Assembly (NCBI RefSeq): GCF_021353295.2
Contig: NZ_CP120635.1
Span: forward strand, 1,877,501-1,941,500
Direction: 5' to 3'
DNA from: Pseudodesulfovibrio thermohalotolerans
GTDB lineage: Bacteria > Desulfobacterota > Desulfovibrionia > Desulfovibrionales > Desulfovibrionaceae
DNA: 64,000 nucleotides
Under the pieces are notes generated by a model that ran no database searches, was not told the DNA's origin, and was given only the letters and a program-made list of their open reading frames with translations. Positions 1 to 8,111 of this stretch are shown here, in pieces (the stretch's first letter is position 1; the number at the start of each line of letters is the position of its first letter). Both the position numbers and the translations under genes were made by a program.

Positions 1-127
1 CGGGCAGATATGATTCAGTTGCGAATCGACATGAACGACAGCGTTAATTGTTGGATGTGAGATTTAACGAAATTGAAACATGCGCGACACATAACTCTGA
101 CATCTTCACTGTATCTTTATTGCTGTC

Positions 128-154
128 GACAGGATCAGGCGGCCTGATCCTGTC
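128..154. promoter_or_regulatory. 12-bp perfect inverted repeat upstream of phnD
   Basis: Two perfect 12-base arms (128-139 and 143-154) flank a 3-base centre, ending 33 bases before the phnD start at 188. It could be a two-fold-symmetric operator or a hairpin in the phnD leader. No T-run follows, so an intrinsic terminator is unlikely. No regulator gene is visible in the window, so which protein would bind is unknown. Confidence 0.5.
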
Positions 155-187
155 TAGATAACTATGCCTGATAAGGAGAAAGAAGAA

Positions 188-1066
188 ATGAAGACGGTCT
201 TGAAAAAAATTGGTGTTTTTTGCGCTGGAGTGGCGTTATCAGCCATGCTTGTGCTTCCGGCTGCAGCCGGGGAACTCGTCATGGGTCTGATTCCAGCCGA
301 AAACAACGAAGAAATGGTCAAGCAGTTCGAACCGATGCGGGCCTACCTTGAATCAAAAACCGGCCAAAAAGTCAAAGTCTTTACCGCCACCGATTATACC
401 GGCGTTATCGAGGCGATGCGCAAGAAGCGGGTCGATATCGCGTGGTTTGGTCCTCTGTCTTATTACCTTGCCGAGCAGGAAGCAGGCGCGGAAGCGTTCG
501 CGGCCGGTATCCGCAAGGGCAGCGATTCCCACACCTATAAGAGTATTTTTGTCGTTCCGGGCAACAGCACCATCAGGACTATTCAGGATCTGAAAGGGAA
601 AAACGTGGCCTTTGTCGACCCTGCCTCCACTTCAGGAGGGCTGATGCCCACATTCATGGTGAAAAAGGCCACCGGCATGATGCCTCAGGACTTCTTCGGC
701 AAATTCACCTATGCGGGCTCCCATGACGCCGCAGAGCTGGCCGTCAAAAACAAGACCGTGGATGCCGCCGCCGACAACGACATCACCTACGGGAAGATGT
801 TGAAAAAAGGTCTGATCACCAAGGAAACAAACCGAGTTCTGCTGGAATCCGATCCCTTACCCGGTTCCCCCCTCGTCTATCGCAAGGATCTTCCCGAAGA
901 TCTGAAAGCCAAGATCCGGGAGGCGATTCTGGATGCCCACAAGGACATCCAAGTCACCGGCTACGGTGAGTTGAGCCATTACGTCGCCGTGACTCCTGCG
1001 GACTACCAGGTCATTCGGGATATGGTGCGGGAACTCGGGTTGAAGAAAGAGAATATACTCAAGTAA
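188..1066 (+). CDS. phnD: Phosphonate ABC transporter, periplasmic binding protein PhnD
   Basis: Binds alkylphosphonates in the periplasm and delivers them to the PhnCE importer. The product is about 292 aa. A basic start (MKTVLKK), a hydrophobic stretch and an AAAG cleavage region form a signal peptide of about 27 residues. Family hallmarks follow, including the DIAWFGPLSY segment and an ASTSGGL phosphate-loop-like stretch. An ATG exists at 164, but I chose 188 because an AAGGAG site lies 10 bases before it and the signal peptide begins there. First gene of a 13-gene plus-strand phn operon; an intercistronic hairpin separates it from phnC. Confidence 0.95.
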   Translation: MKTVLKKIGVFCAGVALSAMLVLPAAAGELVMGLIPAENNEEMVKQFEPMRAYLESKTGQKVKVFTATDYTGVIEAMRKKRVDIAWFGPLSYYLAEQEAGAEAFAAGIRKGSDSHTYKSIFVVPGNSTIRTIQDLKGKNVAFVDPASTSGGLMPTFMVKKATGMMPQDFFGKFTYAGSHDAAELAVKNKTVDAAADNDITYGKMLKKGLITKETNRVLLESDPLPGSPLVYRKDLPEDLKAKIREAILDAHKDIQVTGYGELSHYVAVTPADYQVIRDMVRELGLKKENILK

Positions 1067-1094
1067 TTTTTACAACAACTTGTTCAAACAACAC

Positions 1095-1128
1095 GGATGC
1101 AGCGCCGCTCGAATGCGGCGCAACATCC
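1095..1128 (+). other. Intercistronic stem-loop between phnD and phnC
   Basis: GGATG (1095-1099) pairs with CATCC (1124-1128), then after a 2x2 internal loop GCGCCGC (1102-1108) pairs with GCGGCGC (1115-1121) around a 6-base loop. No long T-run follows and phnC has an AAGGAGG site just downstream. Such hairpins after binding-protein genes often stabilise the upstream mRNA or cause partial termination, so that PhnD exceeds the membrane subunits. That role is inferred. Confidence 0.6.
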
Positions 1129-1150
1129 TTCTTTATAAGGAGGCCAGCAA

Positions 1151-1933
1151 ATGGCAAGCATTTCCCTGCAAGGGGTTACAAAGAAATTCGGCAATGGTTT
1201 TCAAGCATTGCGCGGTGTAAGCGTTGACTTCGCGCCGGGTAGCCTGACGGCTATCATCGGACCTTCAGGGGCGGGCAAATCCACCATGCTTCGGATGATC
1301 AACGGACTGGAGCTGCCGACAAGCGGCGAGGTAAAAGTGGCGGAGCGGGTCGTCAACCGATCCAATCTCAGAGAGGTGCGCGGCGACGTGGGAATCATCT
1401 TCCAGCATTACAATCTCGTGAGCCGCCTGTCCGTCATGACCAACGCCCTGACCGGCAGGTTGAAATACCGCTCCTGGGTGGGGAGCATGCTGTATCTCTT
1501 TCGAAAGAGCGACATGGATCACGCTTTTCAGTCGCTTGACCGTGTGGGACTGCTTGATCGCGCCTGGGATCGGGCCGACAGGCTTTCCGGCGGACAGCAA
1601 CAGCGAGTGGGGATTGCCCGGGCGTTGGCGCAACAGCCCCGGGTTCTCCTGGCCGATGAGCCGGTTGCAAGCCTTGATCCGGTGACCAGTGAAGAGATCA
1701 TGCAATTGCTTCGGGAGATCTGTGACCGAGACGGCATCACCGTGATCGTCAATCTGCATCAGGTGGATCTGGCCAAACGTTTTGCCTCCCGGGTCATCGG
1801 CCTGAATGCGGGGCAAATTGTTTTTGACGGTCATCCCAATGACCTTGATCAGCGCTCGCTTGACCAAATCTATCACACCAAGAAGGAAGCCAATGATGAA
1901 CAACAGCCTGCCCCTTTGCTGGCCTACGCGTAA
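1151..1933 (+). CDS. phnC: Phosphonate ABC transporter, ATP-binding protein PhnC
   Basis: ATPase subunit that powers phosphonate import with the two PhnE permeases. The 260-aa product has Walker A GPSGAGKST at residues 37-45, the ABC signature LSGGQ at 145-149 and Walker B LLADEP at 166-171. The H-loop lies in VNLHQVDLA. The ATG at 1151 follows AAGGAGG. The gene overlaps the start of the first phnE by 41 bases, suggesting translational coupling. Its length is normal for PhnC. Confidence 0.95.
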   Translation: MASISLQGVTKKFGNGFQALRGVSVDFAPGSLTAIIGPSGAGKSTMLRMINGLELPTSGEVKVAERVVNRSNLREVRGDVGIIFQHYNLVSRLSVMTNALTGRLKYRSWVGSMLYLFRKSDMDHAFQSLDRVGLLDRAWDRADRLSGGQQQRVGIARALAQQPRVLLADEPVASLDPVTSEEIMQLLREICDRDGITVIVNLHQVDLAKRFASRVIGLNAGQIVFDGHPNDLDQRSLDQIYHTKKEANDEQQPAPLLAYA

Positions 1934-2696
1934 CGGGCTTCCATCTATCGCGGTAGTGATCGCTTTCGTTGTCGTCGTCGGTTTGTTGGCCTGGGCCGCT
2001 CCCATCGCGGAAATCGATCCTCTGCGTCTGGTGGCGTCCATTCCCCGCCTCCTGAGCTTTCTCGGCAACATTTTCGTCATGCCGGACATTGAGTATTTGC
2101 CCGAACTTTTTAAGAAAATGCTGGAGACCATCGAAATGACGCTGCTTGCCACGAGTATCGCTCTGGCAATCAGCCTGCCCCTTGGCTTCCTTGCGGCGAA
2201 AAACACCAGCCCCCACCCGATTGTATTCCATGTTACGAGGACCTCACTCTCATTCATGCGTGCCTTGCCGGAATTGGTCTGGGCGCTAGTTTTCGTCTCG
2301 GCGGTCGGCCTCGGCCCACTCCCTGGCGTCATGGCTCTGTCATTCGTGACGGTCGGCTTCATGGGCAAGTTTTTCGCCGAGAGTATCGAAGTAGTCGACG
2401 TCAAACCCATTGAAGGGGTTGAGGCGCATGGGGCCGGATGGTTTCAGGTCCGAACCTATGCCTACCTCCCCCAGGCCATGCCTGATTTCATCGGTTCGAC
2501 GCTGTACATTCTCGACCATAATCTCCGTGCGGCGGCGATTCTCGGCCTGGTCGGGGCGGGTGGCATCGGCTACGACATGATCATGGCAATGCGTCTTTTC
2601 GATTATGACCGAATCCTCGGCATCGCTTTGGCCATATATCTCATCGTTGCGTTACTGGATCGTCTATCCAGCCATTTCAGGGCGAGGGTGATTTAA
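1893..2696 (+). CDS. phnE: Phosphonate ABC transporter permease PhnE (first copy)
   Basis: Inner-membrane channel subunit of the phosphonate importer, about 267 aa with several hydrophobic helices. The EAHGAGWFQV to GLVGAGGIGYD region is the permease loop that contacts the ATPase. The start at 1893 (MMNNSLPL) follows AAGGAA and lies inside the end of phnC; longer in-frame starts have no ribosome site. The second permease gene begins directly after its stop, so the pair probably forms a heterodimeric channel. The two proteins share RALPELVWALVF/RAMPDLLLALIF-type segments and are clear paralogues. Confidence 0.93.
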   Translation: MMNNSLPLCWPTRNGLPSIAVVIAFVVVVGLLAWAAPIAEIDPLRLVASIPRLLSFLGNIFVMPDIEYLPELFKKMLETIEMTLLATSIALAISLPLGFLAAKNTSPHPIVFHVTRTSLSFMRALPELVWALVFVSAVGLGPLPGVMALSFVTVGFMGKFFAESIEVVDVKPIEGVEAHGAGWFQVRTYAYLPQAMPDFIGSTLYILDHNLRAAAILGLVGAGGIGYDMIMAMRLFDYDRILGIALAIYLIVALLDRLSSHFRARVI

Positions 2697-3482
2697 ATGA
2701 AGAAGCTCTCCGCGCTCCCGCCCAAAAAACCGTTCAATCCCGCGCCGGTCTGGTTTTCCTTATGGATTGTCCTGCTTTGGCTGATCGTTTTCGACCTGGA
2801 TATTTCCTTCCAAACGCTGCTCTACGGCGTGGAGGACATGGCTGAATATTTCAGCCGCTATACGGCTCCGGATTTTTCGGAGATGTCTAGATATCTACAA
2901 CTCATGGCACAGACCATCGCGACGGCCTTGTGGGGCACGCTCATCGCCTTCGTCACGGCTTTTTTACTGGCCCCTTTCGCGGCGCGCAACCTGACGCCCG
3001 GCAGGGCGACATACCGGATTGCCCGAGAAACACTGAATTTTCTCCGCGCCATGCCCGATCTGTTGCTGGCGCTTATTTTTGTAGCGGCCCTGGGCCTCGG
3101 TCCGCTTCCCGGCGCATTGGCCCTTGGTGTTCATACCGCAGGATTCCTAGGGAAATTTTTCGCCGAGAACCTGGAGCGTATCGACAAGGGGGTTATTGAG
3201 GCGGTCCAGGCGACCGGCGCGAGCAGAAGTCAGGTTGTGATGTACGCGGGCTGGCCTTCCATTCTACGCGAAGCCATCGGCTACACCCTCTACATCATGG
3301 ACCGGAATGTCCGCATGGCGTCAGTGCTTGGCCTGGTAGGAGCAGGCGGCATCGGTCTCGCCCTCCACGATACCTTGCGACTGGTCAAGTACGATGAATC
3401 CGCCGCCCTGATCCTGGTGATTCTGAGCGTCATTCTTGTTTTTGATTATTTTTCAACCTGGTTGAGAGGAAAACTCACATGA
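2697..3482 (+). CDS. phnE: Phosphonate ABC transporter permease PhnE (second copy)
   Basis: Second inner-membrane permease, 261 aa, paralogous to the preceding gene. The shared features are a central RAMPDLLLALIFVAALGLGPLPG segment and the EAVQATGASRSQV to GLVGAGGIG ATPase-contact loop. It starts directly after the first phnE stop and its stop overlaps the phnG start by 4 bases. Two permease genes in tandem are common in phn operons outside E. coli. Confidence 0.93.
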   Translation: MKKLSALPPKKPFNPAPVWFSLWIVLLWLIVFDLDISFQTLLYGVEDMAEYFSRYTAPDFSEMSRYLQLMAQTIATALWGTLIAFVTAFLLAPFAARNLTPGRATYRIARETLNFLRAMPDLLLALIFVAALGLGPLPGALALGVHTAGFLGKFFAENLERIDKGVIEAVQATGASRSQVVMYAGWPSILREAIGYTLYIMDRNVRMASVLGLVGAGGIGLALHDTLRLVKYDESAALILVILSVILVFDYFSTWLRGKLT

Positions 3483-3955
3483 CCGATTCCATATCATATC
3501 AGCGCCGTGACTGGCCGCGTTTGCTTTTATCACTACCACCGCAAAAGATTAAAGAAGCTGTGCGAACCATTACGGAGCTGTGCCGGGTCGATGACCAGGC
3601 CCTGCCGCAATCGGGACTCGCACTGCTTCAATTACGCGACGGTGCCTTGGCTGAACCCTATTTTATCGGGGAAATTCCTCTTTCCCGAGCCCAGGTCAGG
3701 GTCATTGATAAAAACGGTAAAAAGGGCGCGGGCGCGGCACAGATTCTTGACGACCGGACGAGCTTGGCGAGAGATGTCGCCATCTTGGACGCCATTCTCG
3801 CCAACAGGTTAAACGGGCATGAAATCATCGCGCATTTACTTGAGGAAGGCGCGCGTGGACTCGCGCGCAATGAAGCATCCCGCAGTGTGATCCTTGAGCG
3901 CACCCGCGTGGACTTCTCTCTGCTCGACGCAACCGGTGAGGACAATGACATATGA
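3479..3955 (+). CDS. phnG: Carbon-phosphorus lyase core subunit PhnG
   Basis: Small core subunit of the carbon-phosphorus lyase complex PhnG2H2I2J2. With PhnI and its partners it couples phosphonate to the ribose of ATP. The 158-aa product has the typical size and family segments: the PYFIGEIPLSRAQV strand and a GAGAAQILDDR stretch. It overlaps phnE2 by 4 bases upstream and phnH by 4 bases downstream, fitting stoichiometric coupled translation. The assignment rests on sequence features and on its exact place before phnH. Confidence 0.93.
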   Translation: MTDSISYQRRDWPRLLLSLPPQKIKEAVRTITELCRVDDQALPQSGLALLQLRDGALAEPYFIGEIPLSRAQVRVIDKNGKKGAGAAQILDDRTSLARDVAILDAILANRLNGHEIIAHLLEEGARGLARNEASRSVILERTRVDFSLLDATGEDNDI

Positions 3956-4548
3956 AGATCGAACCAATCTGCAAACCACAATCAGCCGTATGGGAACCAG
4001 CCGTCCAACAGAAGGCTTTTCGCCAACTGATGAATGCCTTCGCCTTCCCGGGGTCACTTGAAACACTGCTTCCTGAGGTTCAGGAACGCGAAAACAACCT
4101 GTTGCGCCTAATTCTGGCGACTCTGACCGATGGTGCGGTCACCGTCGCTGATCCGCATCATTTGATAGACGACCAGGACTGGGCGAAACTTGAAACAAAC
4201 AAGGAAGCACCAGAAAAGGCGAGATTCATTGTCGCTCGCGGCGATACCGCCCCGATATTTTCTCCGGCTCTTGGTTCCCTGGAATGCCCCGAGATGGGGG
4301 CAACAGTCATCCTGAACGTTGCCTACATCGGTCGGGGCGAAGCCTTGGTCATGCGAGGCCCCGGGATTCAATCTGAAAAAGTAATTGCCTGCTCGGGACT
4401 CACCCCGGCCTGGCTGAACAAAAGAAGTGAGTGGAACGGAGCATTTCCGCTGGGCGTGGACATGATTCTCTTTGATACGGCTCGGGTCATCGCCATTCCC
4501 CGCACCACGCGGATCAAGATAAAGGAAGGACAGTCATGGGATATGTAG
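3952..4548 (+). CDS. phnH: Carbon-phosphorus lyase core subunit PhnH
   Basis: Core subunit of the lyase complex; it resembles PLP-dependent transferases in fold but has no cofactor. The 198-aa length is normal. Recognisable family blocks are FRQLMNAFAFPG near the N terminus, the RGPGI loop and the EWNGAFPLGVDMIL segment near the C terminus. The ATG overlaps the phnG stop, and the end overlaps phnI by 13 bases. Confidence 0.93.
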   Translation: MKIEPICKPQSAVWEPAVQQKAFRQLMNAFAFPGSLETLLPEVQERENNLLRLILATLTDGAVTVADPHHLIDDQDWAKLETNKEAPEKARFIVARGDTAPIFSPALGSLECPEMGATVILNVAYIGRGEALVMRGPGIQSEKVIACSGLTPAWLNKRSEWNGAFPLGVDMILFDTARVIAIPRTTRIKIKEGQSWDM

Positions 4549-5648
4549 CGATCAAAGGTGGCGGCGTCGCCATCAAGGGGTCACTGGAAGCGCTTGAAGC
4601 GCTGCGTGCCGCCGAGGGAGAGCAGGGCGTTCCGCTTTCTCTTTCAGCCATCGAGAATCAATTACGTCTGCTCACCTCACGAATCGTTTCCGAAGGTGGG
4701 CTGTACCACCCGCGCCTGGCCGCTCTGGCGATCAAACAGATGCAAGGGGACACGCTTGAAGCGGCCTTCGCCCTGCGTGCCTATCGTTCCACCAAGCCGC
4801 GCCTGATGTCGACGCCGGTACAGGAGACCAGTCGCATGCGTGTCATCCGCCGCATTTCCAGCGCTTTTAAGGACATACCAGGAGGGCAGATGCTGGGGCC
4901 GACCTATGATTACGCGCTGCGGCTCATGCGGATCGATCTGACGGATGAGTCTCCCGAGGTATTTCGGGAAATCGCCGCAAAGTTCATGGCCGACACTCCG
5001 GGCGATGCTTTGCCGGAAACCTACCCCAAGGTTGTGGAGGCGTTGCGAAAGGACGGCTTGCTGCCGGAAGCCCCTGCCCACGACATCGAGCCTTTCGACA
5101 TCACGAGAGAACCCCTTATTTTCCCCATTCCGCGCTCGGCTGTGCTGTCGAGCATGGCGCGGGCGGAGACCGGCTCCCTGCTGGCTCTGGCCTATTCCAA
5201 CATGCGCGGCTATGGCGATGTCCATCCGACCATCGCTGAACTGCGCGTCGGTTATCTCCCGGTTTACTTACCCCATCCGGTTACAGGGGAAGAGATTGAG
5301 GCCGGGGAAGTGCTGATCACGGAATGCGAAGTGGTCGCCATGTATGAAAACAGCGACAACAGGAGCAAGCCGGTGTTCACGCTCGGCTACGGAGCCTGCT
5401 TTGGTCACAACGAAACCAAGGCCATATCCATGGCGGTACTGGATCGCGCCCTACAAAAAGGGATGAAGGAAGGTCCGGCGAATCCGTCCGAAGATCCGGA
5501 GTTTGTAGTCCTGCATATCGATGGCGTTGATTCCATGGGTTTCGCCAATCATTACAAGATGCCGCACTATGTGACGTTCCAGTCGGACATGGACCGGTTG
5601 CGCACGACACAAGCGAAGGCAGAGCAAAAACAAGGAAACGAAAAATGA
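4536..5648 (+). CDS. phnI: Carbon-phosphorus lyase subunit PhnI
   Basis: Catalyses, with PhnG, PhnH and PhnL, displacement of adenine from ATP by phosphonate to give ribose-1-phosphonate triphosphate. The 370-aa product starts MGYVAIKGGG, the conserved PhnI opening, and contains the EGGLYHPRLAALAIKQ and LAYSNMRGYGDVHPT blocks. Near the C terminus FTLGYGACFGHNETKAISMAVLDR is also family-typical. It overlaps phnH upstream and phnJ downstream by 4 bases. Confidence 0.95.
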   Translation: MGYVAIKGGGVAIKGSLEALEALRAAEGEQGVPLSLSAIENQLRLLTSRIVSEGGLYHPRLAALAIKQMQGDTLEAAFALRAYRSTKPRLMSTPVQETSRMRVIRRISSAFKDIPGGQMLGPTYDYALRLMRIDLTDESPEVFREIAAKFMADTPGDALPETYPKVVEALRKDGLLPEAPAHDIEPFDITREPLIFPIPRSAVLSSMARAETGSLLALAYSNMRGYGDVHPTIAELRVGYLPVYLPHPVTGEEIEAGEVLITECEVVAMYENSDNRSKPVFTLGYGACFGHNETKAISMAVLDRALQKGMKEGPANPSEDPEFVVLHIDGVDSMGFANHYKMPHYVTFQSDMDRLRTTQAKAEQKQGNEK

Positions 5649-6550
5649 ACCCATATTATGAATTGCCGCAGGACGAAGCGGGATACAGCTTCGGTTTCCT
5701 GGATGAATACGCAAAGCGGGAAGTGAGACGCAACATCCTCAAGGCCATCTGCATTCCCGGATACCAGACCCCCTACGCTTCCCGTGAAATGCCGATGGGA
5801 CGTGGTTTCGGCACGGGGGGGCTGCAACTGACCCTGAGTCTTGTCGGCCGGAGCGACACACTCAAAGTCATCGATCAGGGATCGGATGATTCGGTGAACG
5901 CGGTCAATTTGCGCCATTTTATCGAATTGACCTGCCCAGGCGTAGACACCACGGAACGCACCCAGGAGGCGACGCTTATCCAATCACGCCATCGCATCCC
6001 CGAGAGGCGACTGACGAGTGCGCAAATCTTAGTGTTGCAGGTGCCGTATCCAGATCCATTGGTCGTTGTCGAGCCTTCAGAAGCACGGCGTAAGATCATG
6101 CACGGCGAGGGAGATTATTCCCGGTTGCTGACCAAACTGTATGAAGACATAGTCCACTTCGACGAAATCACCATCTCGCACCGCTACCCCACGCGCATCA
6201 ACGGCCATTACGTGCTTGATCCCAGCCCTATTCCCCGGTTCGATGTACCGAAGCTTCACCAGTCGCCCGCACTGATTCTGTTCGGGGCCGGTCGTGAAAA
6301 AAAGATATACGCAGTGCCACCCTATACCAACGCGGAACCCCTGGTCTTTGAGGACGTGCCATTCAGGACAGAGGACTTTTCCGACGCACAGGGGCGGCGG
6401 CGATCCTGTCACCGTTGCTGCGCGACGGATTCTTTTCTGGATGAATTCACCAGCAATGACGGCGTGCGGATCTATCAATGCTCAGATTCGGATTACTGCA
6501 ATCAGCGGTTGTCCACGCAACACAGTGCCGCAAATGAGGCTTCGCGATGA
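5645..6550 (+). CDS. phnJ: Carbon-phosphorus lyase PhnJ (radical SAM)
   Basis: Radical-SAM enzyme that cleaves the C-P bond of ribose-1-phosphonate 5-phosphate. The 301-aa product starts YYELPQDEAGYSFGFLDEYAKRE, typical of PhnJ. The iron-sulphur ligands are at the C-terminal side: Cys255, Cys258 and Cys279, with the likely catalytic Cys285. The spacing is C-x2-C-x20-C-x5-C; E. coli PhnJ has 21 residues in the middle gap. An extra cysteine (259) follows the second ligand. The gene overlaps phnI and phnK by 4 bases each. Confidence 0.96.
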   Translation: MNPYYELPQDEAGYSFGFLDEYAKREVRRNILKAICIPGYQTPYASREMPMGRGFGTGGLQLTLSLVGRSDTLKVIDQGSDDSVNAVNLRHFIELTCPGVDTTERTQEATLIQSRHRIPERRLTSAQILVLQVPYPDPLVVVEPSEARRKIMHGEGDYSRLLTKLYEDIVHFDEITISHRYPTRINGHYVLDPSPIPRFDVPKLHQSPALILFGAGREKKIYAVPPYTNAEPLVFEDVPFRTEDFSDAQGRRRSCHRCCATDSFLDEFTSNDGVRIYQCSDSDYCNQRLSTQHSAANEASR

Positions 6551-7377
6551 AAAAAATTCTTGGAGTAAAAAACCTCGGCAAGATTTACGGCTCCGGATGC
6601 CCTCGCTGCCTTGAAAGCACTGGGCCGGAAGCGGGCAGCAACATCTGCTCCCACTGTGGCTCCGTGGTGGCCGCAGCCAATATCAGCTTTGATCTGCATG
6701 CCGGAGAAATTCTCGGCATCATGGGCGAATCGGGTAGCGGCAAATCAACCATCGTGAAAATGCTTTTTTTCGATGAAGAGCCATCGCTTGGCGAGGCCGT
6801 CTTTTTCGATGACGAACGCCAGTGGGATCTGTTTAGTGTCAACGCCGCCGAGCAGCGTTGGCTGCGCAACCATCGTTTCGGCATCGTCTATCAAAACCCC
6901 CATCTCGGACTCAATTTCAATTTTTCAGCGGGCGGCAACATCGCCGAGCGGCTTCTCATGAGCGATCTTGCGAATTACGGTCAAATTCGCGAGCGGGCGC
7001 GCGACCTATTGACCCGCACCGAGGTCATGCCCGAACGAATGGATGAGTCGCCGAAAAAGTTTTCAGGCGGCATGCAGCAGCGTGTCCAGATCGCCAAGGC
7101 GTTGTCCACAAGCCCCCCTGTTCTCTTTCTGGATGAAGTGACCACCGGCCTCGACCTGTCGGTCCAGGCCAGGATTCTCGACCTCATTCTCGAAATTCAA
7201 CAGGAACTCGGCACGGCAATGATCGCGGTGACTCATGATCTCGGCGTCATACGCTTGCTGGCGACTCGTACCATTGTCATGAAGAACGGACGAATCATCG
7301 AAGCGGGGCTGACGGATCAGATACTGGAAGACCCCCAGCACGCCTATACCCAGCAGCTTGTTGCGTCCGCATTATAA
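6547..7377 (+). CDS. phnK: Carbon-phosphorus lyase ABC-type subunit PhnK with N-terminal zinc-ribbon-like insert
   Basis: ABC-type ATPase that docks on PhnJ in the lyase complex and drives its conformational cycle; it is not a transporter. The 276-aa product has Walker A GESGSGKST at 60-68, signature FSGGMQQR at 172-179 and Walker B LFLDEV. Between the first strand and Walker A lies an insert with Cys18-x2-Cys21 and Cys34-x2-Cys37, which could bind zinc. The insert is not part of a minimal ABC domain. It overlaps phnJ by 4 bases; phnL starts 11 bases downstream. Confidence 0.93.
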   Translation: MKKILGVKNLGKIYGSGCPRCLESTGPEAGSNICSHCGSVVAAANISFDLHAGEILGIMGESGSGKSTIVKMLFFDEEPSLGEAVFFDDERQWDLFSVNAAEQRWLRNHRFGIVYQNPHLGLNFNFSAGGNIAERLLMSDLANYGQIRERARDLLTRTEVMPERMDESPKKFSGGMQQRVQIAKALSTSPPVLFLDEVTTGLDLSVQARILDLILEIQQELGTAMIAVTHDLGVIRLLATRTIVMKNGRIIEAGLTDQILEDPQHAYTQQLVASAL

Positions 7378-7388
7378 GGAGAATTATT

Positions 7389-8111
7389 GTGAATAAAAGG
7401 ATTTTAACTGTTGAAAAATTAAGCAAACAGTTTTTCCTGCACGAACAGAAAGCGTTCATTCCTTCTTGCAAGGACGTCAATTTGACAGTTTACTACAAAG
7501 AGATGACGGCCCTGGTCGGGCCGACCGGCTGCGGCAAATCATCTGTGCTGAAATGCATCTATCGCACCTATCTTCCGCGCGGCGGCCGCATACTTTATCA
7601 CGACGAGACGGGCCATACCACCGATCTGGTGCAGGCGTCGGATCATCGGATACTGGAATTGAGGAAGCGGGATATCGGGTTTGTGACCCAGTTCCTTCAC
7701 TGTCTGCCGCGAAAGGCCACCCTGGACGTGGTCGGGGAGCCACTGGTCGTTCGAGGCGAGAAAAAAGAAGCGGCCCGTGACGCCGCCGCCGATATTCTGC
7801 GTCTTCTCAATGTCCCGGAACGTCTCTGGCATGTGCCGCCCGCCACGTTTTCCGGAGGAGAAAAGCAACGAGTAAACCTGGCGCGCGGGCTCATTTCAAG
7901 ACCCCGTCTGCTCCTGCTCGATGAACCCACCGCAAGTCTTGATCCGGCAACCACCGACCGAGTCATCGATCTCCTTTCCTCCATCAAGGCCAAGGGCGTC
8001 GGCATGCTGGCTGTGTTCCACCACCCCGAACTGGTCCGCCGTCTCGCGGACCGGGTCGTTGAACTGACGCCTCAAGGGGCGGAATTCCATGTAATCGAGG
8101 AAAAATTATAA
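7389..8111 (+). CDS. phnL: Carbon-phosphorus lyase ABC-type subunit PhnL (GTG start)
   Basis: Second ABC-type ATPase of the lyase, which stacks on PhnK. The 240-aa product has Walker A GPTGCGKSS at 44-52, signature FSGGEKQR at 154-161 and Walker B LLLDEPTASLDP. The GTG at 7389 is preceded by AAGGAG (7376-7381) at 7-base spacing, and no better ATG exists nearby. Its stop codon is shared with the phnM start. Length and order are as in known operons. Confidence 0.93.
   Translation: MNKRILTVEKLSKQFFLHEQKAFIPSCKDVNLTVYYKEMTALVGPTGCGKSSVLKCIYRTYLPRGGRILYHDETGHTTDLVQASDHRILELRKRDIGFVTQFLHCLPRKATLDVVGEPLVVRGEKKEAARDAAADILRLLNVPERLWHVPPATFSGGEKQRVNLARGLISRPRLLLLDEPTASLDPATTDRVIDLLSSIKAKGVGMLAVFHHPELVRRLADRVVELTPQGAEFHVIEEKL

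Noticed and set aside
97..129. Pho-box-like CTGACAT...CTGTATC...CTGTCGA copies before phnD
   Set aside because: Steps of 12 and 14 bases do not match the 11-base step of the E. coli Pho box, and the copies differ from consensus.
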